Shown here: piece by piece, positions 47,474 to 58,235 of the stretch
Layout: every line of letters starts with the position of its first letter
Numbering within the stretch: position 1 is the stretch's first letter
Assembly (NCBI GenBank): GCA_947359465.1
Contig: OX375873.1
Coordinates: 57,073,573-57,137,572, forward strand
Reading direction: 5' to 3'
Origin: Metellina segmentata
Taxonomy: Eukaryota; Arthropoda; Arachnida; Araneae; Tetragnathidae
Length of the DNA: 64,000 nt
Notes under the pieces: model-generated
Told to the model about the DNA's origin: nothing
Databases searched by the model: none
What the model saw: the letters and a program-made list of their open reading frames with translations, nothing else
Translations under genes and position numbers: made by a program

Positions 47474-48804
47474 TAGAGCAATCATTCGATTATTTTAGCG
47501 GATACTTTCAACACTACCAATCTCAAACTCCTTCCAACTCGTGTAGTATGATTGTCTTTGAGGCCAAGTATCTTGAAGCTACAAAAATGTCGCATAATCA
47601 ATTACACGATGTCCTCCTGCTGAAAATGTCTCAGGTTATCATGAATGTTCGTCCATGACACCCCCAAATTACTGCAGTAGATGGTCAGGATTAGCCATGC
47701 TGTTACCTTGACAGTTGTGACAATCATGATAAATCGTTTCCATGCCACTTATGTTAAGACTTGTCTGACCAATTTTGATAAATAATTTAATTAAATTAAA
47801 TACGACACACACAAGCAATAAATTCTTATTTTACTTTAAATTCCAAAAGCAGAATTTATGTCCATAGATCTCTCCATAAAAAGTATTAAAATAGACTCAC
47901 GCAAGAAGAAATACGCTTTCAAAAGCATGCCTCAATGTGTCCCCATCCCACTATTCATCACTTATCAACATCACTACTTTCATGTAACGCATTATTAAGA
48001 GATTTGCTTACAGAAGATTTATCGTCATATCCCCGACCACATGATGCACTCTCTACAAGGAATATTTGATGCGCTTTATAAATATCTTCTCTCGGGCCCG
48101 GCAATTTCACCGACAAGAGGGCAGATGGCAATTTTCATCAATAATAAGGGCGTGGGCCATGGATACGGGGGCGAGGAGCACTTAACACTTATTGCATCAG
48201 CCGTGTCACTTAAGCGGTGTGGGGCTTGGGTGAATCAACCTGATAAACTCTGATAATCTCCATGCACATTCTTTGTGTTTGGAGAGGACATTTTGTTTTG
48301 GTTAATGTCTTTTGTATTACTAATAAGCGGACTTTAATTTTCTTTGTGTTTCTTCGATAGTGCTTGATAAAAGATATTTAACATTAGTAAGATGGGACGT
48401 TACCTTACACCTAAAAAGACGATAAGGGCCAGTAGAACTCTACTTTCTAGTATAGACAAATTGGACACAATATTTTAGGTGACAGATGGTTACACAGCCC
48501 AACTTATAATTTTATGCCGGCGTTTTTTTTTAGCTGATTTATGTATATTTCATGTGCTGAAAACAAATATGACTTTAGTTTTTACCCATTACCTCTTGTT
48601 TGTGAGATCTGACATTAGCTTTATTTACGTTAACATATCGAATTAGGGCACGGATATGGCCTTAAATTAAACAACCTTTTCCTTAATAAATTTTGTAAAA
48701 TGCTTTAATTAATTGAAAAAACATCCAGCAAAACTCCTGTAAATCTACAATAGAGTAATTAAAAATTAAAAATAAGAAAAATCAAATAAATACGAAACAA
48801 AAAG
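47474..48804. other. Intergenic sequence
   Basis: No recognisable gene. The plus-strand frames 47452-47658, which begins inside the hAT-type element, and 48041-48253 have no motif I know. The stretch around 48050-48240 is slightly GC-richer than its surroundings but I see nothing to name in it. Confidence 0.35.
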
Positions 48805-49912
48805 TTAACTTTGTTCCACTTTAAAAGCTTCTTTTGTTCGAAATTCTTGAGTGAATTCTGTTAACAGTTTCTTTGCAGATTCTAACAGTAATCTTCTTTC
48901 ATATGAGTATCCCATCTGCCCTGATATCGGTCCTCCATTGTCTTTATGTCCTGGTGAAATCGTTCACCTTGTCATCATTCACCACTAGTATCACGAAGAT
49001 TTTCAGGGAAACGGTCTAAATGGCTGTGTAAGTAATGAAACTTTATGCTCATATTACAATCAAGGTCTCTGAAGTTGGTAAGCATGCTGTGAACTATTTC
49101 AACATAGTTTTCAACCTTGTGGTTGCCCAGAGAGTTCTTGACAACAAATAAACATGAGATACACGTCTTTCGCTGTCGCATTCATGTAATTCACGAAATG
49201 AGGATCGTTTATAAGTTATCGGATGAGAAAAATGCAAGCTTTAATTTTTTTCTGTACTTCTTACAGGCATTTTTTGTCCTATGCATGCTAAGCAAGAGCT
49301 ATCCTGATCCAGAGATTTCATGAACTATTTCATTAACCCTAGATTTATATGATCCTTTCTTTCTACAACAACCATTTTCTATCTCATATTCCACTCTTTT
49401 CTTATACAGTGGTATTGTTTGGCACTGCTATATCATTGGCACAAGAAGCAAGGGTATTTCATGTAGCCCCATGCTGACCACACTGGAGAAAGTTGATCAT
49501 TTTAAGTTTGAGTGAGGAAGGAACAAACCGTCTTGTAGAGGCTAAATCAGAATACGACCACCTGCTGCGGTTATTTTGGTTTATGCCGGTAATATTCACA
49601 ATACAAAAATAACAGTCGTCAAAGTGGTTTAAGGGTTCCCACCAAACTATTGGGACACCAAATTTTAGATTCTATCTCTTCCCGTTAGGCCAATGGCGTA
49701 GGTGATCTATACACACGTGTGAATCCCAAACTTTATCTTGGTCACCAATCTTAATGTCAAAGTATCCAAGGTAAGCTCTTTTAACAAAATTATAAAGGGC
49801 TTTCTGTTCTTCTTTAGGGTGTACTCAATACATATGTAGCAAAATACATCAGGATGATTAAAACAATTTATTTGACTGGATGCCATTCTATAAGTTATGT
49901 TAGATGTAAACA
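48805..49912 (-). pseudogene. Broken copy of a repeat-associated arthropod protein family
   Basis: Minus-strand reading with frame changes gives, in order, NCFNHPDVFCYIC, FVKRAYLGYFDIKIGDQDKV, HVCIDHLRHWPNGKR, LKFGVPIVWWEPLNHFDDCY, CIVNITGIN, INLGLMK, KSLDQDS, KKIKACIF, LINDPHFVNYMNA, VVKNSLGNHKVENY, CNMSIKFHYLHSHLDRFPEN and QGERFHQDIKTMEDRYQGRW. It ends with a stop at 48805-48807. I recall this order (DVFCYICG...YFGxKLGDQDK...VPMVWREPxDHxxDCYFC...LHIKLGLMKNFVKAL...GVFxGPQI...CNMSIKLHFLHSHLDYFPENLG...GERFHQDI) as a protein family present in many copies in arthropod genomes, probably transposon-borne, with no function that I can state. The paired Cys residues at the start and at DDCYFC suggest zinc binding. 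Several stops and frameshifts are present. Confidence 0.72.
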
Positions 49913-50591
49913 CTAGGCTTCATACAATCAGCTGACAGTGGTACAGAGCTGAATCAATCTACCTAAAATCTTAACTTAACCAATACTCAATGATTTTTTT
50001 ATAAAATATTTCATAATTTAGCTACTTTGAATCTCAAAATGTGGAGCTGGTAGAGAAAACCCATTTTCATATTTGAGACACCAAAAAATCGTTAAGAATC
50101 GTCGGTGGTCAAGTCAAAATAATACATATTTTTTTTCAAATTAAAAATTAATATTCATCAATCTATTTTTAAGTTTAAATTTAAATTCGTCTTCAACATT
50201 CGTTGAAGCAATCAGAACATATCACTTCGCTCGAGGCAAATACTGGTTTTTGCAATCCCGGCATCTATATTTTGTTAGCAAGATCTTTGCACTGTGCATT
50301 TTGTTCTTTTCTGACTAGCTCTTTTATTCTACCCGCGTCAATACCATCGTGAAAATTGGATTATTACTCCTAGAAGCCAGAAATTGAGCACTTTCATTTA
50401 GCGTAAGAATGATAGCCAGGTTTGTTAGGTATAAGGTCCTATAATTACACAGATTTAAGTGACTAGATATACAATAAACGCTGACAAAATAAATAAAGTC
50501 CTAAAATAGAAGACTATTCAATTCACTGGTGATTGAGTTATAGGTTGACAAGGAACTTGAGTACCACACAGGCCCCGTCCGTCTTTTCCCG
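49913..50591. other. Intergenic sequence upstream of the broken gene
   Basis: AT-rich. I could not find the inverted ends of a transposon that would bound the pseudogene at 48805-49912, either here or on its other side. Confidence 0.35.
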
Positions 50592-50811
50592 TTAACCCTC
50601 CAAGTGGTTACGACGATATATCGCTCTTCAAGATGAGACCAATATTGCTAATGACTAGATATGTCGTCATCAAGATACTTCCGATATTTTTATGATGTCG
50701 AAATAAAGAACTGGTCAGTTTTTTCTAATGATGAGATATCTCGGTCATCAAGATCTTGTCAGTTTTTCTTATGACCAGATGCCTTGTCAAGATAACCCCC
50801 AGAGGTGTTAA
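50592..50811. mobile_element. TTAA-flanked MITE A
   Basis: Bounded by TTAA at 50592-50595 and 50808-50811. Read inward, the left end is CCCTCCAAGTGGTTACGACG and the right end is CACCTCTGGGGGTTATCTTG, which match at most positions. A TTAA target is typical of piggyBac-type elements. The 212-bp interior has several imperfect copies of a TAATGACTAGATATGTCGTC-like segment, also found at 58090-58235. No coding capacity. Confidence 0.65.
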
Positions 50812-50813
50812 AT

Positions 50814-51004
50814 TTAACCCTTTGAAAGTCCACGCGAATAAATCCGATCTATAACATGCAGTCTTTTCTGTGCGATTTCCAACTAGTTCTGACCTTCTTG
50901 GTCAATAAAATCTTTCAAATAATCGATGAGGTTATTTAGTCATTATGTGTGTTGTAGAATGAAATCAATACTATTCGGAAATCTCGTGACGTTCAGTGGG
51001 TTAA
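50814..51004. mobile_element. TTAA-flanked MITE B
   Basis: TTAA at 50814-50817 and 51001-51004 enclose 183 bp. The ends are CCCTTTGAAAGTCCACG on the left and, read inward, CCCACTGAACGTCACGAG on the right. TTAA plus a CCC start is the piggyBac pattern. It lies only two bases after MITE A. Related diverged copies lie at 45895-46076 and 46158-46340. Confidence 0.7.
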
Positions 51005-51644
51005 AAAGTGAAAAGTATTACTTGAAACGCTTTTGAAATTCAAATAAAGAAAGAAGAATGTCCTGTTGGGTATTTAAGTTACAATTTAAAAGTTGGGGGA
51101 ACTGGCTCTGTTAGAAATATAAATATCTTTTAATTAGTTTGGTAAATTTGAGTCGAAAAGGCATGTTGGTACACATACAGCAGCTTTCATGGGACATGGC
51201 ATCACAAATAATTCTTGAAGTCCAAGAAAACAATTTGAAAAGATAGTGAGCGAGTTTCCTTTCAAGACAACGAGGCATGATTTTTCATAAATGATGAATA
51301 TATAGTTTCCTACATTCCATCCCTTACGTGAAGGCAAAACAGAAAAATGGTAGCACACACAGGCTATCATTAATAATATAGATTCTACTATATAACACAC
51401 ACACTGAATTATAATGTATTACGTAGTTTAGTCTAGCTGTTATTACTGTTTGCTCATATGGAAGTTCAAGCTGCATTTATAAAAAACAATAATGAGAGGC
51501 ACGATTGCCGTCTTGCTGTTAATATCAGACGACCACGTGGAACAACTAAAATCGGTTAAATACTTCATTAAACAGAAAATTTATATTTTAGATGCAAACC
51601 TGTGGTTGAATCTAGCATATACTATATAGTATGTTGTTTCGGTT

Positions 51645-51820
51645 TTATTGCTAAGGAACATATCGGGCTAAGCAACTCCAAATCATGGACATGCACTCAT
51701 CAGAAAAGGTTTACTGACGCCTAAGAGAGAAATACACCCACGTAGGAATTGCATTTTCTCCGTCGACAACTCTCAGGTTGCTAGTGCAGTGGGCAAATCA
51801 CTGAGTCATGACGACCCCAG
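51645..51820 (-). repeat. tRNA-derived SINE, copy 3
   Basis: On the minus strand it begins CTGGGGTCGTCATGACTCAG and continues TGATTTGCCCACTGCACTAG and CAACCTGAGAGTTGTCGACG, with ATGCAATTCCTACG in the B-box position. Then come TATTTCTCTCTTAGGCGTCA, GAGTGCATGTCCATGATTTG, and a tail GCAATAAAACCGAAAC. This is the most complete copy after copy 1 and confirms the family structure. Confidence 0.65.
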
Positions 51821-53669
51821 TACTTATACTCAAACTATAAACTAGTTTATACATATAAACTAGTTTATAGTTTGAGGAAGAGAGATTAAAAAGTAATTTG
51901 TTCTTTGAATCTAAGCGCTAATTAAATGTGCATTTTTTATGTAAGAAGTCGACTTTTTAAGATATGTACAAAATTCTTCTTTAATTCCCCAAATTAAAAC
52001 TAAACTGATCATAAAACACTTCTTATACAAAGTATTTTAAAAATTTAGTCGTATAGTTTTGGTCTTTTGCAACTAGTCATAAGCATAGGGGTATTTTTTT
52101 AAGAGTACAGAATTACTAACAAGCTGTTTGCTTAACATGCTAATATTTTAATATTTTACCACTGAAAAAATTATTTATAGGAAAAATGCCTTAAAGTCAC
52201 AAAAAAATTCAGCACAATTTATGACTAAAACATTAACATCTGAATATACTATAAGGTTCGGCGATATAACCACTGAAGTATGTGTAATGAATACTTAAAT
52301 CAAAATACATTTTCTTTTTTTAAAAGAAATTGCATTTTTCATTTTAAAATATTACAATATGTCAGTTATTTAGGCTCTGCACATTTATTGGTCGTCGGAA
52401 AATCGTTCAGAAATAATGCTGAGTATCTATATTTACAAAAAGCTAAAAGCACATTTTTATTATGATTTTCTCCTAAATCTCAAAAAGCTGGAAGCGAAAT
52501 AATTTATCACTTTCAGTCAAAATAGCTTTTCAGCTCGAGAAATGGAATTTTCTCTTCGTATCTAAAGAAACATGATCTTTGAATGTAAAAAAGGGATAAT
52601 CTGATATTTTTATTTCGAAAACAAACAAGCTTCTTTCCAAGTGTGTGCACACATCAGTCCGTGGAGCTGTTTCGCTTTGATGAAATATACATACTTATCT
52701 CAAAGCTACTAAATCTCTAGCCGTTGAATATTACGTTCATCCCCTAGAAACTGACATGAATATTTTAAAGTTAGCTTTTGATTTCACCGTATGTATTTAA
52801 AAAATAGAGTTGCTCGGTGCGGTGTTCGAATGAAATGCTCAAATTTTCTTCTTTGCTCCCATTATATTGCAATCTATTTCCTTTTTACGTGATTTTTTGC
52901 AAGATTTCATACCAGCTCCGTATAAATTTCTCCTAAATACAAGGTGAGTTAGGATAGTTATAGACTTTTCTGGATGTACATTGTAGTAACAAACCTCGAA
53001 TTAGAGAAATCAAATGAGGTACAAAAGCTCAATTTTTCATTTGCTTACAGGTGTTCCTATGTGTGCAAGATACAAACATTAGTATTTTATACAGGCTCTC
53101 TTTTTAAACACTCAGTAATATACATGTTATCATACATCTTGTTAGCCAAATAAGAAGTTCCATCCTTCTAAAGGTATTTCTGAGGTATTCGATTAAAATT
53201 TTCGCATTGTCAACAAAATGCCAAAGAGCATTTAAAAAAAGATTTCGTAAAAGGAGATCACTGATTAAATTTCCTATTTATTTCATATAATCCACATAAG
53301 TAGGTTTTTGCAAATCGTAATCATCAATACCCAGTCGTACAAGTTGTTAAATTCGCCAATAATTTATTTCGAAAGATGACGTTTCTGTTACTTGTCACAC
53401 GATATTTTAGAAAAAACATTGTAACTTGAAATATTCCTTAGTAGCCTGCATGAAAAGATAAAATTTGTGTTTGTATATCTATCCTTTATAAAATAAAAGA
53501 TGTATCCAACATTTAAGGAATTCCCGCACAATGCTGTAATCGGAGAAAAAATAAAGGCTTACTTCTTGGCAGAAAATGAACCAGTTCTCTTAATACCTTC
53601 TAGATCTTTGTCACTTCATTCGGGCAATTCGCTTATCACTAGGGGTTTCAACCTAAGAGAGGCATCTAG

Positions 53670-53890
53670 AGTGCCCTAACTCGCAGATGGTAAGACACGA
53701 ATAACACTCTTTGACAGTAGAAATATCGTCCCGGACCCTGCCCAAGATGGCGGCGTAGGTTCTATTTCCGATTGATATATTTCTCTCCTCTGTGTCAGTA
53801 TATATTTTCTTCAGTGTGTATGTCCATTATTCACTTGACGTTATTTGGCCAAGTATGGCAACTGTGCAATAAAACTCAACCAACCAACAT
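53670..53890 (+). repeat. tRNA-derived SINE, copy 4
   Basis: The head is decayed (GAGTGCCCTAACTCGCAGAT...). The body CTCTGTGTCAGTATATATTT, TGTATGTCCATTATTCACTT, TTTGGCCAAGTATGGCAACT and the tail GCAATAAAACTCAACCAACC match the family. It contains AAGATGGCGGC at about 53744, an exact match to the YY1 core consensus as I remember it; the other copies lack this motif. Confidence 0.6.
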
Positions 53891-55618
53891 CTGATTACTT
53901 AGTTATTGCCGAAATTTATTTATAACCATCCATCAATATACTACCCTTCCATTTGACTGAAAACGGCTGCCCATAAAAATAATATGATTAAAAAAATAAA
54001 TCACGAAACTAAAAGCTGCGCTAGCTTCTTAACCATATTGTATACCTAGAAAACGAAAATAAATAAAAAAGATCCACAGGGGTAAAAGCAAACTGTCATT
54101 TTCCAGAGTACTCGGCGATGGGAGAGTAATTCAGAGAAAAATGTTTTGTTTTCCACCTTCTGCATTGCGTTTCGATTCTTTTTTTCTTCATCCCCCAAAA
54201 GAACATTCCAGCTGTGCTCAACATGTGCTTTTCCTTCACTCGAAGCAAAAACAAAGCAGTCTCAAAACATGTCAAGGAATAAAAGAATTTTTACGGATAA
54301 ATCAAGGGTAATGTGTTGCATTTCATGAAACTCGAGCATGAAAAAGTCGATTTTATCTCTGAAGAAAGAATTCGAATGTGTTTTCTGCGCTCGCAAAATA
54401 TGGGCAGCAAATAGTTGCGCACGTTTTTCAATAATACTCAAACAGTAGTAGTTTGAAATATCTCCTTCAGTAATGAATTTAATATACAGAATAAATTTTT
54501 CGTCTGTTGGATTAACAATGAAAGTCCAAATATTCAAACGCATATTTCCAAATTCTTATACATATTGAATGTTATGAAGCTCACAGTATATTTTCGTCTG
54601 AAGTTATCGATAGTTTTGCAAAAAGAATTCATTTGTAGTATACCTTATTTTGTATTCCCGTTAATTTTAATCCCATAAAAATTACACTTTTAAAAACAGG
54701 TTTTACTGTAAAGCTAAATGAGAGGGATTTTAAGTGCAAACAGACCAGACTGCGTGATTTTTTACCTCACATTACTCAGATACTCTTGCATAATACATAT
54801 AGATGTGTGTACATAACTGTTCATAACTATATTCTGCGTAAATATAATTTTAGATTTGCTGTGGATTTATATATTATATGATCAGGTTTGAATAAAAAAC
54901 TACTTTGAGAAAAACAAACATGCTTTTTTCTATTGCTAAATAAATCTCTTGTCATATACACTATTATCTAGAGGTTAAACGTTAAATACAGATTTCCAAA
55001 TCATAATTCAGCTCGTAGGTTTTATTGAGCGAAAAATCTATGTGTTTTTGTGTAGCAGAAACATTTGCCGAACAGTAACTGGCTTCGAGTTAAAAAAAAG
55101 AAAAATTATTTTTGCAAAATCGTTTTTAAGACTTTCATTACAGCACGAACAATTTGAACGGAAAGTTGGGAGGACACTATTTTGCACGGTTAAAAGAAAA
55201 CAATTACGAATATAACAAATATCTCGTGTGTTTATTTACTTTCTAATCAATGAGCACAATAAACTTCAAACGAGAAGTAAAATGAGATGTAAAAGATTTG
55301 TTTGGGAACAAGTCATAGATTAGAACATTACCCATGACTAATGCATAGTTCTTTTAGCGCGATGCTTGACTAAGTTCTGCACTTGTTAAATTTTATAATT
55401 GTTAATCATCAACTGATTAAATCTTGATGGACGAGACACTCGTATCTTTCGGAACGACTTGGAGAGTTAGAGACCTTTCAAGGTTTGTGTCACAAGGTAA
55501 TATCAACTTTGTTATGATTCCAGAAATCATAGATTGCAATGTTGATATTGTGGTTCGCAATTGCATTGCAACAGTTTTTATTTCCAATGGTAGAGCATAT
55601 CATTACTAAAAAGACATC

Positions 55619-55631
55619 TATAAGCAGTACT
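55619..55631 (+). repeat. Left 13-bp target-site duplication of the LINE
   Basis: TATAAGCAGTACT, repeated exactly at 57024-57036 on the other side of the LINE fragment. The uninterrupted right arm near 57860-57890 shows the same sequence once. Confidence 0.85.
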
Positions 55632-55669
55632 GATGATGATGATGATGTCGTGTCTACGACGAGTCTTGT

Positions 55670-56640
55670 TCAAATGATGCCATGAGCAGTTATCACAGCT
55701 CTAGCAATATCCACTATATTGTCCTCGTACAGGTTCGGTTCCGAGAAAAGGACCCCGACTTTAAATAGATCCGCAATTATTGCTGGACATTCGAAAATGT
55801 GAGCTGGTGTTAACTCCATATCTGGGCAGTTATTACACTTTCTGTAAGATCTATTACCCTCGCTGTCAATCTTCATTTCTCTGTAATGACCTGTTCTTAA
55901 CCTGGCTATGGTTTTGGTAATTAGTCTATCCTCATTGATATTACAAAGCTGATGCTTAATTGAGATCGAAGGTTCTCTCAATTTGAAGTTAGGTAGGGCA
56001 TTTGCGTCCAGCAGGGTGACATTCACATTGTCCTCATTGTTTAGATTTCTAGCCTCTTTTGCTAGTTGGTCTGCAGTCTCGTTGCCTGATATATTAACGT
56101 GTGCGGGCAACCACTGGAGTGTGCAGATCTTTCCCAAATGTTGAATTTCTCTTAGGTGGGAGCATATTCTGCTGATGATCGAGGAGTCTCTTTTTAGTAT
56201 TGCTTGTAGGGCAGCTCTTGAGTCACAGAAAATAACTACACCCTCAGCCTGCTCAGAAGCAGGAAGGGTTTTATACAGGTCAAGTGCCTCTACAATAGCT
56301 AGAAGTTCGCAAGTGAAGTTGGACGCAATAGCTCCTGCACCAATTTTTCGTTGATGAACTGTATCACTTGGAGCAATCAGGAAAACCCCGGAACCTCCAT
56401 TAGTGATAGTTTCATCAGAAGAGCCGTCAGTGTAAGCGTGGACAAAAGTTTTCCTTGGATACTGCTCAACAGTTCTGAGTCCTTTTGCTTTAATGACATC
56501 GGCCAACTCTTTTTTATTGCATGGCTCCAGAAGGTTTAATATAATTTTGGTATTCGTGGGAAGTTCGGAAGGGACAATAGGCTCTTGAAGGATAAGAAAT
56601 TTGTAATGTTCAAGGCCAAGAGTTTCCCTAATTTCTGTGT
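55670..56640 (-). pseudogene. LINE ORF2 C-terminal part: RNase H and Cys-His domain
   Basis: The open frame runs from a frameshift near 56640 (FDTEIRETLGLEHYKFLILQ) to a TGA/TAA-type stop at 55670-55672. Numbering from 56506, the RNase H catalytic set is complete: Asp27 in AYTDGSSDE, Glu67 in TCELLAIVEAL, Asp95 in VIFCDSRAAL, and His136 and Asp146 in LQWLPAHVNISGNETADQLA. A C-x2-C...H-x4-C motif follows (CNNCPDMELTPAHIFEC), common at the end of LINE ORF2 proteins. RNase H removes the RNA strand from the RNA-DNA hybrid during reverse transcription. With no promoter and no reverse transcriptase it is a dead copy, although this segment itself has no stop. Confidence 0.85.
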
Positions 56641-57023
56641 CAAATTGAACAGAGGAGATGACCTTTTCAGTCGTGTGTGGCTGTTAAAATTTTCAAAGGT
56701 TCTCCTAGAAATATGTTCAGGTACACGACTTCTTGCCTTGTTTGTGAATTTTATCACATTAAAACGTCTTCTTTTCTCAAGGCTCTCAAGGCCACATTGC
56801 TTGATTATTTTTAAGTTGTTAGTAGAAGAAACTGCACCAACAACGATTTTTGCAGCTCTTGCTTGGACGCTTTCCAAACTTTCCAGGACGGTTTTGGAAG
56901 CATGGGCCCAAATAGGCGAAGCGTATTCCATGATCGGCCTGATTAGGGAGGTGTACGTTGTTCTTAGTGTCATGGGAGAAGTTCCCCAATTTGTGCCGCA
57001 GAGACTTTTAATGATCTTTAATT
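56536..57023 (-). pseudogene. LINE ORF2 fragment: end of reverse transcriptase
   Basis: Reads CGTNWGTSPMTLRTTYTSLI, then RPIMEYASPIWAHASK, then SVQARAAKIVVGAVSSTN. This is the usual region after the palm of LINE reverse transcriptases (WG...TLR..Y..LIRP.LEYASPIW). The catalytic YADD box lies upstream of the truncation and is absent. A one-base frameshift near 56640 separates this frame from the RNase H frame: the true continuation is in the next frame, while this frame runs on to a chance stop at 56536. Confidence 0.8.
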
Positions 57024-57036
57024 TATAAGCAGTACT
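57024..57036 (+). repeat. Right 13-bp target-site duplication of the LINE
   Basis: TATAAGCAGTACT, identical to 55619-55631. Confidence 0.85.
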
Positions 57037-58083
57037 AATTACTATATAAGAACACAAACTGCATAACAAGAACAGTTAATGACCGATGTCATTGCTCTTA
57101 ACTTTCTTTAGCTCGACAGTACCGAGCTGTATCCGAGACAATTCCATGGAATGCACCACAGTGATGCTGGTAGGCTCGTACTGATTGTCATATATGCAAT
57201 TCGGTTGAACTGCTTTCCCAGACTACCATGTTATGTCAAAAGTGGGTAGGCTGCTTCTAGGCGTGGTCTCTCTGGTGAATCAATAAGATCCTCCATTTGC
57301 CATTTTTCATGTACAGTTCTTCTAGCGCGATGCGATCATGAAGTTCTCCACTGTCGAGAATTAATCTAGTCGCTAATGGTTTTAGAGAAACAAGTTGTAC
57401 AATGGATTCCTGGCTATTACGACTTCTATAGAAATGAGCAGGGGGATTTCCTCGCGTGGAAAGTTATTCAGCTGCTACAGCCATCATATTCCGAGATGCT
57501 TTATTATTCCATAAAACTGTATATAAAACAAATTGCGAACTTGTAATATCAAGCATATAAGCAAGACAGTGTAAGAACAAAAATGACAAATGGAGGATCT
57601 TGTTGATACACCAAATAGGTCGCGCTTATAAAAAGTGCCTCTATTCCCACTTTTGACAGGACGCGAAAGTCTGGGAAAGCAGTTCCACCGAATTGGCATA
57701 AATGACCATCAGTAAGAGCCTACCGGCATCACTGTGGTGCATTCCATGGAATGGACTCGGAGACAGCTCGGTATTGTCGAGCTAAAGAAAGTTAAGAGAA
57801 ATGACATCGGTCATTAACTGTCTTTGTTATGCCGTTTGTGTTCTGATGTTGTAATTAGTACTGCTTATAGATGTCTTTTTATTAATGATATGCTCTTCCG
57901 TTGGATATAGAAACTGACGCAATGCAATTGCGAACCACAATATCAATATTGCAAGCTACGATTTCTGCAATCATAACAAAGTTCATATTACCTAGTGTTG
58001 TGAGACAAACCTCGAAAGGTCTCTAACTTTACAAGTCGTTCCGACAACATACGAGTATCTCGTCCATCAAAACTTGATCGATT

Positions 58084-58235
58084 TTGCTAACGACTGAGAT
58101 ATTTCCATGTAAAGATATTGTCGATTTTTGATAATAACGCGATATCAATATCTAGTCAGTTTTCTTCTAATGACGAGATATCTCGTCCATCAATGTTTTG
58201 GTCAGTTTTAGTAATAACGAGGCACCTCGTTAATA
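58084..58235. repeat. Subterminal tandem repeats flanking the foldback element
   Basis: About three imperfect units of 55-60 bp with AACGACTGAGATAT, AACGCGATATC, ATGACGAGATATCTCGTCCA and AACGAGGCACCTCG, each followed by a GTCAGTTTT-like stretch. Similar units occur inside TTAA-flanked MITE A (50592-50811), which ties the two elements together. The palindrome GACGAGATATCTCGTC is a plausible binding site, but that is inference. Confidence 0.55.

Larger units (their letters stand above)
51005..55421. other. Intergenic sequence with two SINEs
   Basis: No host gene recognised. Holds SINE copies at 51645-51820 (minus) and 53670-53890 (plus). The frames at 51134-51400, 52280-52465, 54146-54328 and 54262-54543 show no recognisable motif. 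A CAAGGTGAGTTAGGATAG sequence near 52942 could be one end of a decayed element, but no partner end was found. Confidence 0.4.
55632..57023 (-). mobile_element. 5'-truncated LINE of the RNase H-containing (I-like) group
   Basis: A 1,392-bp non-LTR retrotransposon fragment on the minus strand, flanked by 13-bp duplications. It keeps only the end of reverse transcriptase, the RNase H domain and a C-terminal Cys-His region. Its 3' end is a short tail of TCA repeats (TCATCATCATCATC on the minus strand), only about 25 bases after the stop codon. A simple-repeat tail rather than poly(A) and an RNase H domain are typical of I-group LINEs. The 5' truncation falls within the thumb region of reverse transcriptase, as in most LINE insertions. 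Confidence 0.85.
55422..58083. mobile_element. Large inverted-repeat (foldback-like) element, split by a LINE
   Basis: The left arm (55422-55631 and 57024-57315, interrupted by a LINE) is the reverse complement of the right arm (57567-58083) over about 500 bp. Shared blocks in order include TTGATGGACGAGA(C/T)ACTCGT, CGGAACGACTTG, AGAGACCTTTC, TTGATATTGTGGTTCGCAAT, AAAAAGACATCTATAAGCAG, CAGTTAATGACCGATGTCAT, TTAACTTTCTTTAGCTCGAC, CCATGGAATGCACCACAGTG and AAGATCCTCCATTTG. The loop is about 250 bp (57316-57566). No transposase is seen. The outer limits are approximate because no clear target duplication could be identified. Confidence 0.75.

Noticed and set aside
52942..52975. CAAGGTGAGTTAGGATAG, similar to a mariner-type terminus
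   Set aside because: No partner end at a sensible distance and no transposase remnant near it.
56585..57028. 147-codon plus-strand frame
   Set aside because: It is antisense to the LINE reverse transcriptase segment, which has clear family motifs on the minus strand.
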